From: Vicugna pacos
Lineage: Eukaryota; Chordata; Mammalia; Artiodactyla; Camelidae
Assembly: GCF_048564905.1 (NCBI RefSeq)
Contig: NC_133013.1
Coordinates: 7,700,105-7,764,104 of the forward strand
Direction of reading: 5' to 3'
DNA length: 64,000 bases
In this document: one piece after another, positions 12,301-22,957 of the stretch
Layout of the letters: each line of letters opens with the position of its first letter
Position numbering within the stretch: position 1 is the stretch's first letter
Notes under the pieces: model-generated
What the model saw: only the letters and a program-made list of their open reading frames with translations
What the model was told of the DNA's origin: nothing
Databases searched by the model: none
Made by a program: the position numbers and the translations under genes

Positions 12301-15300
12301 AGTGCAATGTGAATTTTGATATATGTATACATTGTGAAATGATTGCTACAGATTAACTATCCATCACTTCACAGTCATCTTTTCATGTATGCAGTTAGAA
12401 TACTTGAAATTTACTTTTTTTAATCAAATTAAGAATACAATGTGCTATTTTTAACTATTGTCACTATGTTGTACATTAAGTCCAGAACCTATTTATCTTA
12501 TAACTGAAAGTTTCTCCTCCCTAGTCAATATCTTACCTCCCACTGTCCCCTGTCCCCTAGCCTCTGGTAACCACCATTCCACCCTCATTACGATAAGTGG
12601 GACTCCACACATAAGTGAGGTCATGCAATATTTGTCCTCCTTTGTTCCTTTTGGGTCATTCTTTAGATTTCTTGGAGTGATGGCAGGCGGGTCACAAGCT
12701 CAGGCGCTCCCTCGGGTAGTGGAGTGTTGACAGGTGGCAGCTGTCTGAGCCACGGGCCCTGTTCCCCTCCCTGCTTCTGTCTGAACTTCTTTTCTCATGC
12801 CCCTCTTGCCCATCCTGTGCCATTTAGATCTGGTCCTAGCAGTTTCTCCTCTGTGTAGGGCTCTGTTCGGGGACAGGGGTAGGGGCGGCTTAATTTCTGA
12901 TTAGCATTAAAAGAGTGAAGGCCCAAAGGCCTTCAGTACTTGTCACACTCTTAGGGTGCCCATTGGTGGCTGTGCCTATTCTTTGGCTGTGGTTCTCAAG
13001 CTGTGTGCCTGTTGGTCACTTTAAAGTTTGGGGGTTTGTCGGATGCCTCTGCCTTCCCTCGACGTCTTCCTGTACAAACGCTGTCACCATGCGAGTCTCG
13101 TAGCTTTCACAGTAGTTTGTCCTTGCGTGCCCGTTTTAGGTTCTTGCCACAATACCTCTTCCTCTAGTTGGGTTGTAGCTGTTGACCAGAGATTTTTGGT
13201 TTCTCTATCCTTGTTGGACCATGTTTTATGCGACAGTCGGGGAAGATTGAAAAACTAACCTTCCTTCCCTCCTTTTTTTTTTTTTTTAACTCCTTGTCCT
13301 TGAAAAATGTATTTGAAGAGATTGAGAGTAGCCTAGATAAAGGTACCTTCCCTCAAATATGACGTGCCGGTGTTGCTCCCAGCACCAAAGGTACTAGCAG
13401 GAAACACCACCTCACAGCAAGATCCAGGCCTGAGGTTCCCTGTATGAGTTAACTTGTTCCCAACTTATGTCAGCTTTCACATTGCTGACTTATCTAAATC
13501 ATTGCTTTAAAATCAGTAGCCCCTTTGAGCTTGCTACAGGAAATCAACTTTTTTGGGTCTCTTCTGTTGAGACAGAAACTGTTACAGCCAAGATTTTAAG
13601 CTTAAGAAAACTCAAATTCATTAACTAGTTTATTCAGTAAAAATTTATGAAGCATCTATACATCATGATGTGCTAGTATTGTGCTACGTGCTGGAGCAGT
13701 AAAAAATAAATAAATAAACAAAAGACAAGTCCTTGCTCCAAAGGCATCCACCATCTCTAAGTATCAGAATAGGATGCAGTATCCGTGTTCTTACCAGTGG
13801 CTGTTACTTTACAGGGTGACCTGGACCCTTTGGCATCTCTCAAATCACTGACTTATCTAAGGTAAGGAAGTTATTTGTGGTGACAATGAAGTCCCTTAAA
13901 GTAACACCATTACCAGCCTTGATCTTAAAGCAATCAGTTAGTAAAAAGTACCTTTAAATAACAAATATTGAAAATACTTCCTTTGGGCCCAGTGCTCGAT
14001 TAAAATTTCCCTAGTGTTAAGTTGTCATGACCCTGAAATGTGGAGAATAGTGAACTTTTCCTTAATTCAGGGACTCATTAGATTTTATTAAAACGAACCT
14101 CTTGAATGCTGTGCTATGAACAAGATTGGCATTATATTGTTCCTTTTCTTGTAGTATTCTAAGAAATCCTGTAACAAACAAGAAGCATTACAGACTATAT
14201 GTAATTTATAAAGTTCCACAAGTCAGAGTGCTGGATTTCCAGAAGGTGAAACTGAAAGTGAGTATTGTTCTGTTGTAAGTCACTATAGATTGGTGTGTTT
14301 TCCTTTATACTTTTGTTACTGATTTTTGTAAATTTGCCCAATGAGTTTTGTCTTTGGTTTCTGATAAAAATGTGCGTGGTGGGAGGGACATGTTAGGCAG
14401 TTTTTTTTTCATAGCAGAGTTTAGGCTAGGACTCGGAGTTAAAGCTGTCTTACGTGGTATTGGTGATTTCAGAGGTAGCATGGTCTCAGGGCCACAGTGA
14501 GCACTCTCCCCAGCAGGCTGTCTGCTTAGAAACATTCCCTTTGGGGAGCTTAATATAACCCATCCTCAGCAGCTTTAATTGTTGGAATGATTTTCCCCTT
14601 ATGGGGAGATTTTTTTTTTAAACTTTCTTAGTTCCTTGGGAGCCCCTCCTTGAAAACTAGGAGTGGGAACTTTCCTCAGGGAGCTTTCCCAGAGAAGGCA
14701 AGACCCCTGAGTCTCCTTTGAACTGGAAATGGGCTTCTGATATTTTTACCAGCCCAGAGTGTTTCAGGAGAGTTTTCTTCCGTGTTTTTCTGAGGAATGC
14801 ATCTCAATGCACGTGGTATTCCTGTGTCCATTAACTCTGTGTGTGGTGTCGCTGTAGGAGCGTCAGGAGGCAGAGAAAATGTTCAAGGGCAAACGGGGTG
14901 CACAGCTTGCAAAGGATATTGCCAGGAGGAGCAAAACGTAAGATCCGGGTATCCGACTTCACTCCACTTCCCCTTCAGAAACACTGTCTGTCTGGCATTT
15001 TGCCTCCTGCAGAAAGAAACAAAAGCCCTGCAATCACATAGCAGTAAATTTGCGTGATGATCCGCTATGACCATCAGTGGTCTGTAGGTCACATCAAATT
15101 TCTTCCAGGTTAGCAGAGCAAATATTGCAGTGTCCAGCCTTACTGTGATGTTACCCACATCCTCCTTTCTGGGAAGATGAACGGGGTGGTGTTTCTGAAG
15201 GAGAGAGTTTATCGTATCAGTTTGTTAACAAAGATAAGATACTACACTGGTTGAATTACTTTCAAAAGCTTTTGAAAGTAAAAGAGAAGCAGTTTCTGTT

Positions 15301-18300
15301 GGTCTGGATTTGACAGTTTTGTTCTTCCCTCCCCTCCCAAGTTTCAATCCAGGTGCCGGTTTGCCAACTGACAAGAAGAAAGGTGGGCCGTCTCCAGGGG
15401 ATGTGGAAGCAATCAAGGTAGTAATATGTTTACTGTATATAAAATAGATAAACAACAAGGACCTACAGTAGAGCATAGGGAACTCTATTCAGTTTCTTAT
15501 AATAACATATAATGGAAAAGAATCTGAAAAGAAAGTAAATATACATATATATGTATAACTGAATCACTGCTGTGTAATTCACAACTGAAACTAACATTGT
15601 AAGTCAACTAGACTTCAATAAAAAGTTAAAAGAAAAAAAGGTAGGGATGTGTTAGGGTTCTTGGACTGAAGTGAGCTGTTACGGGTTCAAGAAACAAGAG
15701 TATGTAATGTACCAAGTGATATGTCAGACATTGCAGCTTCTCCTCACAGTTGGGAGAATCCCAACTATTTTTGTATGAGGAACAAGCTATATTTTTGTAT
15801 GACCAGACTTTGACTGGAATTAATTACACAAGTCGGTCAAAGTCGGGGCAGCGCTGGTCTTTCTCATCTTCCCAGCATGCATTTTTTTGAACAGTCAGTG
15901 ACCATTGCATGTTGCCTTAATTTTTACTTCCAAAGATTTGCTGTCTGAAAGATCCTGCTTGATGAGAAATCCTCATTTTATAATATTGTCTCCCAAAGTA
16001 TCCAGTAGCATAATTCCAAGTAGGTACTTCAGTTAGGTGAAAATTTAGGACACATACAGTGATTATTTGCTCTCTTATAAGAGGTTCTGCATCTCTTTAC
16101 CAATTTGGGAAATTTATGATTTGGCTTTTGGGTTGATTTCAGTGTGCCAGTAAAATTCTTCCCCCAACAAAGAACTATTTAATATTCTAGCTTGGAAAGA
16201 TGGTGTGAATTTCTCTAAGTGTTTTCTCAGTGGCCGATATAAGTAGATAAAGTAATTGTCATCTGCACTGTCTTCTGCCATCCAGAGCGCCATAGCGAAC
16301 GCGTCAACCCTGGCTGAGGTGGAGCGGCTGAAGGGCTTGCTGCAGTCCGGCCAGATCCCCGGCAGAGAGCGCAGAGCAGGTCAGGAAACGATGTTCTGTC
16401 TTTGTACTTCCAAAGTGAGAGCACACTCGAGTGACCCCGCGCCAGTCCCGATCCAAGATTGCTAGGGTCGTGCCTTGTGACCATCTAACCTAATGTACAC
16501 AAAGTCCCTTTAAACACACTTTGAAGAGAAATCATGTGACAATGTTACGCCATGGAGTTTTTATATGTAAAAGTTGAAGCAGATGTTATTTCACAGCCAT
16601 CGAGTGAGACCGAATCAAGGCCTTCTGCCGCTGCACGTGTCGGGTTGCCTCATGGGCGGGGCCACAGGCTGCAGAGCCACTCCACCTGGGCCAAGCTCTG
16701 TCCTTGGGTAACTTTCTTAATCCCCACTTAATTGTCTGTCTCATCTTTAAAGCTGAGACGGTAATAGTGCCAACCTCACGAGGTCACAGGGGCGCTGAGC
16801 AGACCCTGCGTGGACAGCACATAGCACAGGCCAGGGCCTTGGAAGTGTCAGCTGTCCTGACAGTCGTGTCAGACGGCGTGCTGGGCGCTGGGGTAGAGAG
16901 TGAGGCTACCCCAGTCATGCGTGTTACAGGTTTTGGTGTGAACGTGACTGGGGACCTCTAACTAGACCAGCAGCTCAGGGCAGGTTTCCTGGGGGAGATA
17001 ATGTGTGAACTGAAGCTAAAAAACAAGTAAGACATTCACTAGACCTGTGGTTCTCACTGTGTGGTCCTTGGGCCCCTGGGATTTTGGAAGGAAAACTTCC
17101 TATATTAACACCACGGTGTATTTGCTTTTTTTTTTCTTTAATGGTATTAACACTTGTACCTGCTGGTGCAAAAGCAAGGCTGGGTAAAATTGGCGCCTCA
17201 GCACAGGTCAGGGCAGACCGAAGGGTGTTGCTAGGCGTCATTCTACACTGCCGTGTACTCCGCCATCAGTGAACTGTGTACAGGTTTGCTTAGGAATGTC
17301 CTTCCTGAGGCAGTGACGACTAGTAGTGCTATTAACTACCGCCCCATGCGCGGCGTCTCTCTGGAGATCCAGGGGATGGAGTCCAGCGCACAGAGCATTC
17401 TGCACCCAGGCGGGGCTGTCTGCCCACACCGTGCACCTGCTCCACCCTCGAGGCAGGTGGCTTCTCCAGCAGGAAGTGAAGTGAGCTTGTCACATCAGAA
17501 TGGCTCATGGTGCCTGTTACCAATGATGATACTCAGAACTTCAGGCAAAAATTAGAGGTTGGAAAACTTTTATCTACAACTGTAACCTGATAGTTTCCCA
17601 GGACTTCTGGACTTTTCCTGTGGAAAGTGTTGGTATTCATGAATGTGATTTTTTGGACACGGTGTAATGAAATGGGTCAGCATTTGAAAATCCATGTGAC
17701 TTAGCGACCCAGTGTTTTCCAAGGCGACGCTGGAGCGTGTGTGACGTTCAGTGATGAGCTTTCTGACTGCACATTGCCATCTAGGGCCTGGTGTGACAGG
17801 AGGCATCTACAGCTGTCTGTGGAGGCCACGAAAATACCCGTCCCTTTCCTAATCACCTGTCTGTGCGAGGCTCATGTTCCCTCTAGCCTTCGGTCAGAAC
17901 GACATCGTGTAGCCGGGGAACGATGAGTCCAAATGAGGGTCCAGCTGCCTGCTGTCCGCCAGGCACTACAGAGATGGGCAGAAATAGATAGTGAGGCCAG
18001 CCTGCTCACTAAAGATGTTTGCTTTAGAAAATACTGTTATATTTTATAAAATTGTAAGTATTAACATGTATTAGATTTACTGTTTCTTAAAATACTCTTA
18101 ATTTTTAATACAGTATTGGTAAATGTAATCTACTTGAACAGAAGCTGTTTGGGTCCTAAAAGTAAAATATTTGAGAACTGTTTGATAAAGGCAGAGGGGC
18201 GTTCTAGTGGGGAGGAAACCACACCAGCAAGATACTTGTGGTTAAGGAGCCTCACACACTTGATCTGAGGAGCACAGTGTGAGCGGAGGGCCAGGGATGC

Positions 18301-19419
18301 AGGCAGTGTTGCCAGATGGGCCACAGTGAGGACGTGAGCCAGGGCACTGCAGGCCACATGGTGGGTCAGGTCTGGGGTCCTCAGAACAAAAGAAGTCCAT
18401 GGAAGGCTTTCAAGGCTCAGTGGTGACAGGGTGGGGGGAACACAACGTCAAATTGCTTATTGTGACTGCAGGATGACAGAATTTCTGAGTTAACGTGCTT
18501 CCCCTAGTATATTCTGTTTGGGCCTTACCTGAGCACACACGGAGCACGCTGAGGAGAGGGTTCTCTGGATCTCAGCAGGCCCGGGCTTCTGAGGGGCACT
18601 TCCCAGTGATTTTCTTTCTTGGTAGTTTGTGTGTCTTGAAATGTGATGTTTTTGGGTCCAGCTGTATAAACAGTAGGCTCAAACATGAGTAATTTTCCCA
18701 AACATTGACAGGGTTAAAACATTTCCTTTTTTAGAATACACCGACTCAAATATCTGCAATAAATTGTTGACAAATATAACAACCATTTGGAGGGGGGAGG
18801 GTATAGCTGAGTGGTAGAGGGCTTGCCTAACATGCATGAGGTCCTGGGTTCAATCCCCAGCATCTCCACCAATCAGTCAATCAATACACCTAATCCCCCC
18901 ACCAAAAAAAAGTGTATGACAGCCATTTGGTTGTTGTTGCCATATTTTTCCTAGCGTAGAGACAGTAAAGTCAATAACTATTCCCAGTATCTGGCACGTA
19001 GTAGGTATCCAGGCGTTCTAAGTGTTCCTCTAGTTTCTTTGCGCGTAGTAGTGGCAAGAACAAAACAAAGTATAAGCTTTCCATCCTCACAAAAACCGAA
19101 TTAGCTTGACCACAGTGGGTTAGAATGACACACAACAGGTATGACTTTCTAAGTTCGTGACCCTTTCCCTTAGGAACTAATTTCCCATACCTGCCAAGAC
19201 AGGTGGTCTCTGGACTCCCAGGTGCTCAGGGCAGGGGCTGCTCTCTGGCTTTTGTACCTAGTCCCAGGCCTAGCCTGTAGCAGCCCCACGGGGTAGACGC
19301 ACGCACATGGGGCGAGCACATGCTCTCAGGTCAGTGTGACCCCTGGCTTTTTTTCCCTAGGCCCCACTGATGACGGTGAAGAGGAGATGGAAGAAGACAC
19401 GGTCACCAACGGGTCCTGA
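6296..19419 (+). CDS. SNRPA1: SNRPA1 gene, U2 snRNP protein A' (complete, nine coding exons)
   Basis: The joined exons (6296-6377, 7955-8102, 9081-9159, 13815-13861, 14155-14257, 14858-14937, 15342-15417, 16286-16379, 19361-19419) total 768 nt and encode 255 residues, the same length as remembered human U2A'. The protein starts [11 protein letters not shown] and ends [10 protein letters not shown]2A' is a nuclear leucine-rich-repeat protein that pairs with U2B'' on stem-loop IV of U2 snRNA and so helps branch-point recognition. Leucine-rich repeats cover roughly residues 20-110, followed by a capping region to about 160 and an acidic C-terminus. The start codon has A at -3 and G at +4. All splice sites are GT/AG and keep frame. 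Compared with remembered human protein, two changes stand out: Asn206 to Ser and Ser236 to Ala. Introns carry many repeats, and one L1 tail abuts the exon 7 donor. The gene is intact and the identification is very secure. Confidence 0.97.
7560..7860 (+). repeat. MIR-like fragment in SNRPA1 intron 1
   Basis: TCCTGTTCTGCCGCTGAACTAGCTGTGGGCTT-type core (split by changes) and a TTTGGCACACACAGCAC-like end. Confidence 0.35.
7955..8102 (+). CDS. SNRPA1: SNRPA1 coding exon 2
   Basis: A 148-nt exon encoding Gly28 (completed) through the first two bases of Cys77: [20 protein letters not shown] and onward to LLVNNNRI. It carries the first leucine-rich repeats. Acceptor TTTTCACAG, donor GTAAGT at 8103. 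Confidence 0.96.
8825..9005 (+). repeat. MIR SINE in SNRPA1 intron 2
   Basis: GTGGAAAGAGCCCTGG, GGCGTGGGTTCTAAAAT, CTCTGTGACCCCAGGCAG and TGCCTTGATTTCCTTCTG occur in MIR order. Confidence 0.5.
9081..9159 (+). CDS. SNRPA1: SNRPA1 coding exon 3
   Basis: A 79-nt exon encoding [20 protein letters not shown] and onward to NNSLVEL, a leucine-rich repeat. Acceptor TTTATTGCAG, donor GTAAGA at 9160. Confidence 0.95.
9362..10390 (-). mobile_element. L1 LINE in SNRPA1 intron 3
   Basis: Reverse L1 with poly(T) at the left and ORF2 C-terminal pieces ([40 protein letters not shown]) with few stops. It is 5'-truncated and one of the youngest L1s in the window. Confidence 0.88.
10452..11006 (+). mobile_element. 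Old non-autonomous DNA transposon, split by an L1
   Basis: The left part has GTAGCCACTAGCCACAAGTG, and the right part runs from TAGAACTGTAAAATACACAA to TTCTGTTGGACAG. This matches a common mammalian MER-type element as I remember it; the exact family name is not certain. A 260-bp L1 tail interrupts it. Confidence 0.6.
10524..10783 (+). mobile_element. L1 tail inserted in a DNA transposon
   Basis: Forward L1 3' end (AAAATAGATAAACAGCAAGG to ATCAACTATACTTCAATTAA) with a 16-bp target duplication: AAGATATACTAGAACT (10508-10523) and AAGATGTACTAGAACT (10784-10799). A TG/TA microsatellite lies inside it. Confidence 0.88.
11580..12200 (-). mobile_element. Old L1 fragment in SNRPA1 intron 3
   Basis: Reverse L1 ORF2 sequence with the recognisable TTCAATCCAGTCTGAAATCT and ATATTTAGTGTAATTACTGG blocks. 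Confidence 0.6.
12245..12670 (-). mobile_element. Old L1 3'UTR in SNRPA1 intron 3
   Basis: Reverse older-type L1 tail (CAGCTTTGTTGAGGTATGAT to CCTCTGGTAACCACCATTCC). Confidence 0.75.
12720..13639 (+). other. SNRPA1 intron 3, unrecognised part
   Basis: Intronic sequence between old L1 and the exon 4 acceptor region; a T-run at 13270. No feature supported. Confidence 0.5.
13640..13745 (-). repeat. Possible L2-type fragment
   Basis: GTGCTACGTGCTGGAGCAGT followed by an ACAAGTCCTTGCTCCAAAGG block recalls a common ancient LINE fragment. Confidence 0.35.
13815..13861 (+). CDS. SNRPA1: SNRPA1 coding exon 4 (47 nt)
   Basis: A short exon encoding [15 protein letters not shown] plus two bases of Ser. 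Acceptor TTACTTTACAG, donor GTAAGG at 13862. It is too short to be seen as an open frame alone and was found by following the protein family. It lies after the 4.7-kb intron 3. Confidence 0.94.
14155..14257 (+). CDS. SNRPA1: SNRPA1 coding exon 5
   Basis: A 103-nt exon encoding [20 protein letters not shown] and onward to [14 protein letters not shown], the last repeat and start of the cap. Acceptor TTTTCTTGTAG, donor GTGAGT at 14258. Confidence 0.95.
14258..15341 (+). other. SNRPA1 introns 5 and 6 (around exon 6), nothing recognised
   Basis: Two short introns (600 and 404 nt) that look free of repeats apart from short T-runs. Confidence 0.5.
14858..14937 (+). CDS. SNRPA1: SNRPA1 coding exon 6
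   Basis: An 80-nt exon encoding [20 protein letters not shown] and onward to IARRSK plus two bases of Thr. The segment is basic, as in the family. Acceptor GTCGCTGTAG, donor GTAAGA at 14938. Confidence 0.95.
15342..15417 (+). CDS. SNRPA1: SNRPA1 coding exon 7
   Basis: A 76-nt exon encoding [20 protein letters not shown] and onward to VEAIK (Lys205). The donor is GTAGTA at 15418. That donor falls inside the left target-site duplication of an L1 insertion, and a copy of the AAG|GTAG junction lies at 15638-15644. Confidence 0.95.
15431..15637 (+). mobile_element. L1 tail at the SNRPA1 exon 7 splice donor
   Basis: Forward 5'-truncated L1 3' end with AATAAA at 15617-15622 and an A-rich tail. Its target duplication is 15415-15430 (AAGGTAGTAATATGTT) and 15638-15653 (AAGGTAGGGATGTGTT), 13 of 16 identical. 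The left copy spans the exon 7/intron 7 junction. Confidence 0.85.
15654..16285 (+). other. SNRPA1 intron 7 after the L1 tail
   Basis: Unique-looking intron sequence with no recognised element. Confidence 0.5.
16286..16379 (+). CDS. SNRPA1: SNRPA1 coding exon 8
   Basis: A 94-nt exon encoding [20 protein letters not shown] and onward to [11 protein letters not shown] plus one base of Gly237. It opens with AGC (Ser206), where the remembered human protein has Asn. Acceptor GCCATCCAG, donor GTCAGG at 16380. Confidence 0.95.
16655..16850 (+). repeat. MIR SINE in SNRPA1 intron 8
   Basis: CTTGGGTAACTTTCTTAATC, CTCATCTTTAAAGCTGAGAC and ACAGCACATAGCACAGGCC occur in MIR order. Confidence 0.5.
17043..18187 (+). 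mobile_element. Decayed hAT-Charlie DNA transposon in SNRPA1 intron 8
   Basis: The left end TGTGGTTCTCACTGTGTGGT and right end TATTTGAGAACTGTTTG form the expected inverted ends. The interior keeps transposase-derived blocks in order: GTGAGCTTGTCACATCAGAA near 17479, the AACTTCAGGCAAAAATTAGA region near 17535, and TCATTCATGAATGTGATTTT-like sequence near 17640. At about 1.14 kb it is shorter than an autonomous copy, so parts are deleted. There is no intact frame. The subfamily is not certain. Confidence 0.65.
18188..18480 (+). repeat. Old dispersed repeat, family uncertain
   Basis: Resembles a widespread ancient mammalian repeat (GGCCACATGGTGGGTCAGGT region, CATGGAAGGCTTTCAAGG). Appears related to 34545-35340 and 50270-51070. 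Confidence 0.35.
18791..18915 (+). mobile_element. Camelid tRNA-derived SINE in SNRPA1 intron 8
   Basis: Forward SINE flanked by a 15-bp target-site duplication with two mismatches: ATAACAACCATTTGG (18776-18790) and ATGACAGCCATTTGG (18916-18930). Confidence 0.9.
19361..19419 (+). CDS. SNRPA1: SNRPA1 coding exon 9 with stop codon
   Basis: Encodes the acidic tail [19 protein letters not shown], then TGA at 19417-19419. Acceptor TTTTTTCCCTAG. It follows the 2.98-kb intron 8, which holds a SINE and a hAT element. Confidence 0.96.
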
Positions 19420-19640
19420 GTGGCGTGGCTTCTCAGAGTCTACAGGATGCAGAGTGGGCCCACTTGGGACAGGTCCTGTCCTGCTTTTGGAATAATAGCC
19501 TTGTTTCTGTCAGCAAAGTAGAGTTCATAAGCACCATGGAACTGGTTCAAACTGCTGCTGGTAATTTTGTAATATAAACTTTGAAATCTAAATCCCCGTT
19601 TTCTACAAATAGTAAAAATAAAGGCACTGGCACGGCTGGC
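19420..19640 (+). other. SNRPA1: SNRPA1 3'UTR
   Basis: About 220 nt from the stop codon to an expected cleavage site just after the poly(A) signal at 19617. The exact 3' end is inferred. No repeat is seen inside it. Confidence 0.7.
19617..19622 (+). terminator. SNRPA1: SNRPA1 poly(A) signal
   Basis: Canonical AATAAA 198 nt after the stop codon, followed by the GT-containing sequence expected of a cleavage region. Confidence 0.75.
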
Positions 19641-22280
19641 TTGCACGTCATTGGCTGTATGCGCCATGAGGCACGTGGGCGCGTTTCAGGGAAAGGCAGG
19701 AGGGTGCGTCCCTAGGTAGGCGTCCTCCAGGAAGGGTTCGGATTTTTCAGTTCTGAGTAAAACCCACGGCTGTCTGTGTGCTGCCGTGGTCTGAGAGACC
19801 TGGGGGTCTCCAGTGAGTGTTCTCCTGTGTGAAGAGTAACAAGGGCTTTACGGGACGCAGCATCCTTGGAAGTTCTTCTTTTCCTCTGCATCCGAACGTC
19901 ACGCAAGCAGCAAACTGCAGACTGGAGAGATGAAGGGATGAGAGTGACTGTAACGCCTGCTGTCAGCCAGTGGGGCTCCAGCGGCGGGGCAGCACGGAGC
20001 AGGGTTAGGACAGGTGGAGGTGGAGGGGCGCGGGCTGCATGGAGTTGGTGCGGCGCGGCGGCCACGTGGCTCCGGGTGCCCCCGGCACCCTCCCACCTCC
20101 GCTGCACCCTGTCGTGGCCAGCATGGGCCCACCTGAAAAGTGGGGTGGCGGCGGAGAGTGCCTTCGCACCTGTCTTTTCTCACCTGCTGGCGTTGATCTG
20201 GGTTTTTTAAAGCTCCCTAGTGATCCTAAATGTGAGAAATGCTCTTCTCAGTAGGCCCCGGGAAGAAGGTGAAGGGACTCTGCCTTGGAGGGGTTGACGG
20301 TCCAGCAGGGGAGGCAGGAGCACAGCTGAGAGGAGAGACCTGGCGGAGCCTGTGGAGACGGGGGCAGTGGGCGCGGGCATCGGGAGCCCCCAGCCTTTGG
20401 AGTTCCTCAGCGGGGCCCTCAGCCAGTGCCCTTCCCGCCCCGGTGCGCTGCGAGCCTGCTGGGGGCCTTGGCAGGCACGCGGTCTTGGATGGGGCCCGAG
20501 GCTCTGCTTCCAGCAGGTTCCAAGGTGCTGTCCCTCGGAGGACAGCCCTCGGAGTTGTGGCCTCACTGCTTACCCCTGAACTTCTGCCCGGCGCCCCTCA
20601 GCCCCATTAGGGGCAGCCCCCACCCTGTGCTCCCGAGGCCCAGACCAGGTGGGATTGCTCTCTTCTCATTCTACCGTCGCCTCGACAGACTTGGAGCATG
20701 ACTTTTCTAGATGAATTCCTGGGATACTGAGACACCCAGGAGGTAAACCAGATCTGCAGTCTTGTCATTAGGTGACTTTCAGAGGAAGGTCCCGTCTTCA
20801 CTGTCTGCAGTGCAGGCTCTCCCTTCCTGTCACCCAGGTGCCCTGTGGAATGAGGACTTGGCTGCATGTGTGTGAGTCAGAATAGAAGGACTTGGGGTTC
20901 TGAAGCTCTTTTTCTTCCTGGTCTGGTTTGGAATTCAGCTCCTAAAACATCTTTCATGACATGCCAGGGAGGCCGCCTTGTCTACTTCCACACAGCCTCT
21001 CTGTCAGAGCACACTTACCTGTTGCTTCTGCTTCTGATGGGACAACTAAAACGGTTTGGGGTTTTATTTAAGATCCAGGGCCGCCACCCCCACCACGTTC
21101 AGGAGGCTCCTGCCCCCACCATCTGTGAGCCACCCCACAGGGTCGAACTCTGGGGCTCTGGTCAGTAGCCTCAGAGATAACAAGTTGGTTGCAGTTGACT
21201 TACCTTCTCCCCAGTTGTACGTTTGACCAGAGGGAAGTGAGTGAGGGCTCCTGTGCTCAGAACTCAGCCTCCATCTGTTGGGACCAGAAGAATTGGCTTT
21301 ACTCAGACCCAATCTTTCCTAGGAGCCTAGAATTGTCAGTGTGCAGTTTGGCAGAACAGGGGGTTCCTTCAGGATAACGTGTGTCTTGATGTAGCAGAAA
21401 GTTTTATACCAGTGACGTGGTCGTGCAACACACAAAGGAAACTTGTTTCTGGGGTACTACATTACAATGTTCATTTGACTATTATTAGCTCGGTAGTATT
21501 TGTCTGTAATGAATAAGTGCCCTGGTCTTGAGGGTATAAGAACTATACATTTAAGAAAAATGTATTTAGTGTTATCTATGTACATATTTAACATAATTTA
21601 AAGGCCACAAGAATGTCATTGAGAGGTCTTTATATTTTCAAATTTAGGAAACACTGTGGTTAGATTGCCTCTGTAATCTCCTTAGTTACCAGTACCTTTG
21701 GTCCTGTCTTGCTGTGTGTACTTTCGGGAAAAGCTGAGGTTTGGCAATTTGTCAGTTAGCTGGTGCCCCAGTAATGCTGCAGAGCAAACCACCCCAGAGC
21801 TCATTTCAGGCACCAGCTCCCCTTTCTTCTCATAGCTGCCTCTGCTTTCACTGCGGGTCTGTGGATTAACCAGGGTGGCTCGTCCTTCATTCTCCTCGGG
21901 TGATTTAGTTAAGCAGGGAGAGGCACAAAAAGGAACCACTAGAGAGACTTCTTAAGGCTTACACTCAAAACTGACACACTGTTACTTCTTTCTTGCCATT
22001 AACCAAAATGAAACTAAGTCAAAGGACCGGGAAATAGACTACTTTGAGCAGACAGCAAGGGTGTGGTTGCCAGGAGTGACAGATTGGGGCCAACTGTGTA
22101 GTCTACCAGGGCCAGTGACTGGTTGGGCATTCTGGGGACCTTTGTCCTATTTCTCATAATAATACCTGAACAGCTGTACTGAGCAAAGTGTTTGTTGAAA
22201 TAACTTTATGGCTCTAGACCAGCTGGGTGAGATGATACACAGACTAAAGGAACAAAGGTAACATCAGTCTGGCTAGGAAC
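19641..22280. other. Intergenic DNA after SNRPA1, nothing recognised
   Basis: GC-rich to 20650, then mixed. Several short open frames exist but none resembles a known protein or has gene-like context. Confidence 0.5.
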
Positions 22281-22559
22281 AGTGAGCACCCTCCATCAGT
22301 GGGACCATGAGACCAGCAGTGTGCAAGGAACAGAGAAAGCCCAGCATCCATGCGCTGCAGTTGTTAGAGCAGGCAGGGAGCTGGACATGAGCCCAGGAAT
22401 TGGGGCACGGGCCAGGGGCCAGGAAACCACACATCCTGTGAACAACGGGGATCCTTGGGCAGAGAAAAGCAGGAATCTCCAGACCGATAAGAAATCACAC
22501 ATTTTGGGGTGACAAGTGGCCTAGAGGCTGACAAAGGTGGGAAGAGGCATGAATCTCCA

Positions 22560-22957
22560 ATGTCTAAATGTAACCATTTGCTCATTATGCCCTCATTTTC
22601 AGTAAAATTAGCCTTGCAGATTAGAAGTATCCATCATGCCCTGACGCTGTGACACTTCTGATCCAGACTAAATAAGGACAAAAATCCCTCCTCCTCTCGG
22701 GAAGGTGGAGCTGGGATGAAAGTCAGGGAATATAACCCCCAAACCCCTCCCTCCACAACGAATATCCCACCCATTCATTTCTACACCCTGTGTAACCATT
22801 TTACCAAAGAAATTCAGGGCAGCTGCTCACCTGAGTTTGCCCGCTCCCACCTGAGTGTGTCCTATCCCTTAATAAATCCCCACTTTACTTTCCTGACCTC
22901 TGTGTCTCATCTCTGAATTCCTTCAGTGACAAGATAAGAACCTACTCTCTAGTAACA
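22560..22957 (+). mobile_element. Retroviral LTR fossil (probably solo)
   Basis: Forward LTR-like sequence with an AATAAA near 22870 and the typical end CTGTGTCTCATCTCTGAATT and onward to about 22957. No internal viral genes are recognised beside it. The family is not certain and the left edge may lie further upstream. It looks old and broken. Confidence 0.5.
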
